64,000 nt of DNA. Source: Parolsenella sp958406235 (GTDB taxonomy: Bacteria > Actinomycetota > Coriobacteriia > Coriobacteriales > Atopobiaceae). The position numbers were made by a program, and so were the translations under genes. Of this stretch, positions 61,340-64,000 are shown one piece after another; position 1 is the first letter of the stretch, and every line of letters starts with the position of its first letter. The notes under the pieces are model-generated. The model searched no databases. It was not told where the DNA came from and saw only the letters and a program-made list of their open reading frames with translations. The stretch lies in contig NZ_JBCLNF010000005.1 in assembly GCF_039062465.1 (NCBI RefSeq), positions 1 through 64,000 on the forward strand, read 5' to 3'.

Positions 61340-62192
61340 TATAGTCACTCCCATAACCGGCAACGTCAGTGTCGCGAATCATCTCGAGGAGCGACTTCAC
61401 CGCGGGAGCCCCCACAAGGTCGCGCGCGCGAACGGTGAGGTTCGTCGCAAGGCTGCGATCTCGCTGCGAGGCGGCCTCCATCGCACACGAGAGCAGGCAA
61501 ATCACCACGTCGATGTTCGCACCAGCAGGCAGGCCCTGCTCGGCAAGAACGCCCTCGGCCTGGTCATCCGTGAGGAGATCCGGGTCAGACTGGGTGCCCT
61601 TCACACGCGAGAGAAGGCCGCCGAGGACGTCGTCTTGCCAGTCGAGCCTGCGGGCGCAGCGCAGGCACGCGGCCGCGGCGGCATCCGCGCCGGTGTCCTG
61701 GAAGTGCCTGGCGAAGTTGCAGTAGGCTCGCACGAGGTGGCGCACGTCACTCGCACGCTCGAAAACCGAGTAGGTCAGGCCCAGGTACTCGTCAAGGTCG
61801 CCGTTGGTGCGATAGAGCTCGGCGAGGTCAAGGCGATAGGCGCAGTCGACGGGATTCCAGCGCACTGCCTGGCGGAGGGCCTCCGTCGCGCCGGCGTAGT
61901 CGCCCTCGCTCACAAGAACGAAAGCGAGATCGGCATAGAGCCGGTCGAGCGGCTCACCCACGTCATGCAGCTCGCGCGGATCCCCCTCGATGCGGCGATA
62001 GCAGAGGCGCTCGAACGGTGTGGGAAAGCTGAACCACTGCTCGTCCTCGCTCGCAACGCAATTGCGGTCCGCGTACTCCTCCGCATCGTCAGCAAGGCGT
62101 TCTAGCAGCTCGACCGCGAGTTCGCCCTCGCCGGCCGCAATCAGGCCCTCCGCAGCCTCGAGCTCTTCCGTCAGGTTAGTGCGTTCGCTCAT
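61326..62192 (-). CDS. TPR-like protein between rnr and smpB
   Basis: 288-aa helical protein. Start ATG 62192 overlaps the rnr stop (ATGA). The central region contains at least two TPR-like units (ALRQAVRWNPVDCAYRLDLAELYRTNGDLDEY; RHLVRAYCNFARHFQDTGADAAAAACL, quoted in part). N-terminal half acidic. No catalytic motif. Its tight coupling with rnr and smpB suggests a role beside RNA or protein quality control, but this is inference. Confidence 0.75.
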   Translation of the reverse strand: MSERTNLTEELEAAEGLIAAGEGELAVELLERLADDAEEYADRNCVASEDEQWFSFPTPFERLCYRRIEGDPRELHDVGEPLDRLYADLAFVLVSEGDYAGATEALRQAVRWNPVDCAYRLDLAELYRTNGDLDEYLGLTYSVFERASDVRHLVRAYCNFARHFQDTGADAAAAACLRCARRLDWQDDVLGGLLSRVKGTQSDPDLLTDDQAEGVLAEQGLPAGANIDVVICLLSCAMEAASQRDRSLATNLTVRARDLVGAPAVKSLLEMIRDTDVAGYGSDYNAYA

Positions 62193-64000
62193 TTCGTTTC
62201 CTTTCGCGCCGCGCCCGAAGCCCGGCAGAGAGAGCCCGCGCCGGCGTTTCCGCCTTTCGCGAGCGCAAAGTCTATCTGGCCCTTCTCGGGCGTGCACCCG
62301 GAGACCGTGACGGCGACGCGCTGGCCCAAGCGCCAGCTCCTGCCAGACGCCTTTCCGGTGAGGCACATCCTACCCTCATCGTAGGCGAACCATTCCTCGC
62401 CAAGAGCGCGAACGGGCAGAAGGCCTTCCGCAAACGTCTCGTCAAGACGGACGAAGAGCCCGTAGCTGGCGACACCCGTCACGACGCCCGAGTAGCTCTC
62501 GCCCACGTGACCGGCCATAAGCTCGGCCATCTTGACCTTCTGGCTCTCGCGCGCGGCGGCGTCCGCAACTCTCTCGCGGTCAGAGCAGGTGCGGCAGAGC
62601 TGGGGCATGAGGGTAGTGGCGGACTTGCGCGCGCGCCTATCGAGGCCCGCGTCTCCACCGTGCCCCATAAGTGCCTTAAGCGCACGATGCACCGTCACGT
62701 CAGGATAGCGCCTGATAGGAGAAGTGAAGTGGCAGTACGCCTTAGCCCCCAGCGCGTAGTGGCCATCATTTCTAGGGAGGTAGATGGCACGCTTCTGCGC
62801 GCGCAGGAGCAGCGCGTTCGCAGGCGCCTCGGCCGGCGTTCCCTCCGACCGGTCGATCAACGCCTGAATGACGAACGGGTCTCCCGAGACAAGCTTCTCG
62901 GCTTCGCCCGCGCGAAGCAACTCGAGCTCACGCAAGACGGGCACCGTCGCCATGAGCGGGTCCTGGGACGGCTGCTCATGGACGCGGAAAGCGCAGGGCA
63001 GCTCCTCATGGCCCGCGAGCATGTCCGCAACAACCTCGTTAGCCACGAGCATGGCCTCCTCGACGAGCGAGGTGGCTCGCGTCCGCGCGCGCACGGAGAC
63101 TCCCGTCGGGCGACCTTCGTTGTCGAGCTCCACCTTCGCCTCGACGCTATCGAAGTCGATTGAGCCACGCTTGCGGCGAACTTCGCGGCGCTTCGCCGCG
63201 ACCTCGTCAAGAGCGCGGAGCACATCTGCCACGGCATTCGCCGGGACGCCCTCCTCGCACGCGAGGGCACTCGCATCCGCACGTCCCTCGAGCACGTCAT
63301 CGACCTCGCCGTAGCTAAAGCGCGCCTTCGAGTGAATCGCCGAGCAACACGCGTGGGACGAGCGAATCCTGCCCACGGCGTCGAGGTCGGCAAAGACACT
63401 CATGGCGAGGCGGTCTCGACCAGGCATGAGCGAGCAAACGTCGTCGCAGAGGCGCTCGGGGAGCATGGGAAGCACGCGATCAACGAGATAGGTCGAGCAG
63501 GTACGGGCGCGAGCCTCCAGGTCGATGGAATCGCCCCAACGCACGTAGTGCGAGACGTCGGCGATGTGGACGCCCAGACGGTAGCCGCCGCCGGCAAGCC
63601 TCTCGCAAGAAACGGCGTCATCGAAATCGCGCGCCGTAACCGGGTCAATCGTGACGCAAAGCAAGTCACGCAAGTCCTCGCGCCAAGGCTGCGCGGCGAG
63701 CACCTCGGCCGCGTCCTCATGAATCCCCTCCGCCTGCTTCAGCGCGGACTCGCCAAAGTGCACCGCGAGGCCGTTGCTCGCGACGATGCGCTCGATAGGA
63801 AGGTCAAGGCCGTCAGGCCTACCAACGCGGCGCTCGAGCGTAACCACGCCAGCCTCATAACGAGCGGGATACGTGAGGATGCGCGCCTCGACCACATCGC
63901 CCTCGGCAACGCCCAGGGCCTCGGCGCTCTTATCGTCCGGCAAGACAAAGAAGTCGCGACGGATGCGCTCGTCGAGCGGCACCACGGCACCCAGCGGCCC
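62189..64000 (-). CDS. rnr: Ribonuclease R, 5' end beyond window
   Basis: The last ~603 residues of RNase R; the frame runs out of the window at 64000. Cold-shock domain 2 (EARILTYPARYEAGVVTLERRVG), RNB catalytic domain with DPVTARDFDDAVSCE (the four-Asp metal site), RARTCSTYLVDRVLPMLPERLCDDVCSL, HFTSPIRRYPDV, and a C-terminal S1 domain (YSGVVTGVASYGLFVRLDETFAEGLLPV). Degrades structured RNA 3'-5' and, in trans-translation, non-stop mRNA. ATGA overlap with the TPR gene. Confidence 0.94.
   Translation of the reverse strand, partial: GPLGAVVPLDERIRRDFFVLPDDKSAEALGVAEGDVVEARILTYPARYEAGVVTLERRVGRPDGLDLPIERIVASNGLAVHFGESALKQAEGIHEDAAEVLAAQPWREDLRDLLCVTIDPVTARDFDDAVSCERLAGGGYRLGVHIADVSHYVRWGDSIDLEARARTCSTYLVDRVLPMLPERLCDDVCSLMPGRDRLAMSVFADLDAVGRIRSSHACCSAIHSKARFSYGEVDDVLEGRADASALACEEGVPANAVADVLRALDEVAAKRREVRRKRGSIDFDSVEAKVELDNEGRPTGVSVRARTRATSLVEEAMLVANEVVADMLAGHEELPCAFRVHEQPSQDPLMATVPVLRELELLRAGEAEKLVSGDPFVIQALIDRSEGTPAEAPANALLLRAQKRAIYLPRNDGHYALGAKAYCHFTSPIRRYPDVTVHRALKALMGHGGDAGLDRRARKSATTLMPQLCRTCSDRERVADAAARESQKVKMAELMAGHVGESYSGVVTGVASYGLFVRLDETFAEGLLPVRALGEEWFAYDEGRMCLTGKASGRSWRLGQRVAVTVSGCTPEKGQIDFALAKGGNAGAGSLCRASGAARKETK

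Overview
This 64-kb window is chromosomal DNA of a high-GC anaerobic actinobacterium, most likely class Coriobacteriia (Olsenella/Collinsella/Atopobiaceae-like). The evidence is a TsaB-RimI-TsaD triple fusion, a membrane-anchored LuxR-type regulator, a CD1871A/4Fe-4S/TlpA redox operon, an LPxTG surface protein with SHIRT domain, and general codon and GC style. Genus is inference.

The right half is mostly housekeeping. It holds guaA, two LCP cell-wall ligases, ychF, an iron-sulfur protein, groES-groEL, a small ABC transporter, a double-HTH membrane LuxR protein, nadE, a REP-type transposase between palindromes, tsaB-rimI-tsaD, tsaE, a type 4 uracil-DNA glycosylase, alr, nnrE-nnrD, acpS, glmS, rplM-rpsI, a patatin phospholipase, ssrA (tmRNA), acpP, smpB, a TPR gene and rnr (cut by the window edge). 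ssrA, smpB and rnr, the trans-translation/RNA-decay partners, lie within 4 kb. tsaB, tsaD and tsaE are also neighbours.

The left half (1-30.4 kb) alternates core and accessory DNA. Core-like pieces are a topoisomerase IV pair (parE-parC) with a perfect TCGAAC-N4-GTTCGA LexA-type box upstream, a HxlR/cupin/flavodoxin redox cluster, and a CD1871A-4Fe-4S-TlpA operon divergent from a two-component system. Accessory pieces are an AbiEi/AbiEii toxin-antitoxin pair with a perfect 44-bp palindrome at its promoter, an AAA_14/DUF4143 ATPase with 33-bp-phased repeats upstream, a DUF3800 gene with a terminator-like hairpin in its leader plus a decayed second copy, a TetR/HsdS gene-fragment junction, and a very GC-rich lantibiotic-immunity-type module (ABC ATPase, two permeases, small protein, response regulator, kinase) with no visible peptide precursor.

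The most striking region is 25.48-30.41 kb. A ~180-bp direct repeat containing the last codons of guaA and its terminator brackets a macrolide-resistance cassette: a Mef-like MFS efflux gene behind a strong promoter, a short leader ORF and a mutually exclusive terminator/antiterminator, followed by an Msr(D)-like ABC-F gene whose frame is broken at an A8 tract. A 63-bp att-like flank beside the guaA-tail copy recurs at 15.4 kb, and a ~250-bp non-coding repeat occurs at 12.5 and 25.8 kb. I read this as repeated insertion at the guaA 3' end followed by decay. No integrase remains in the window.
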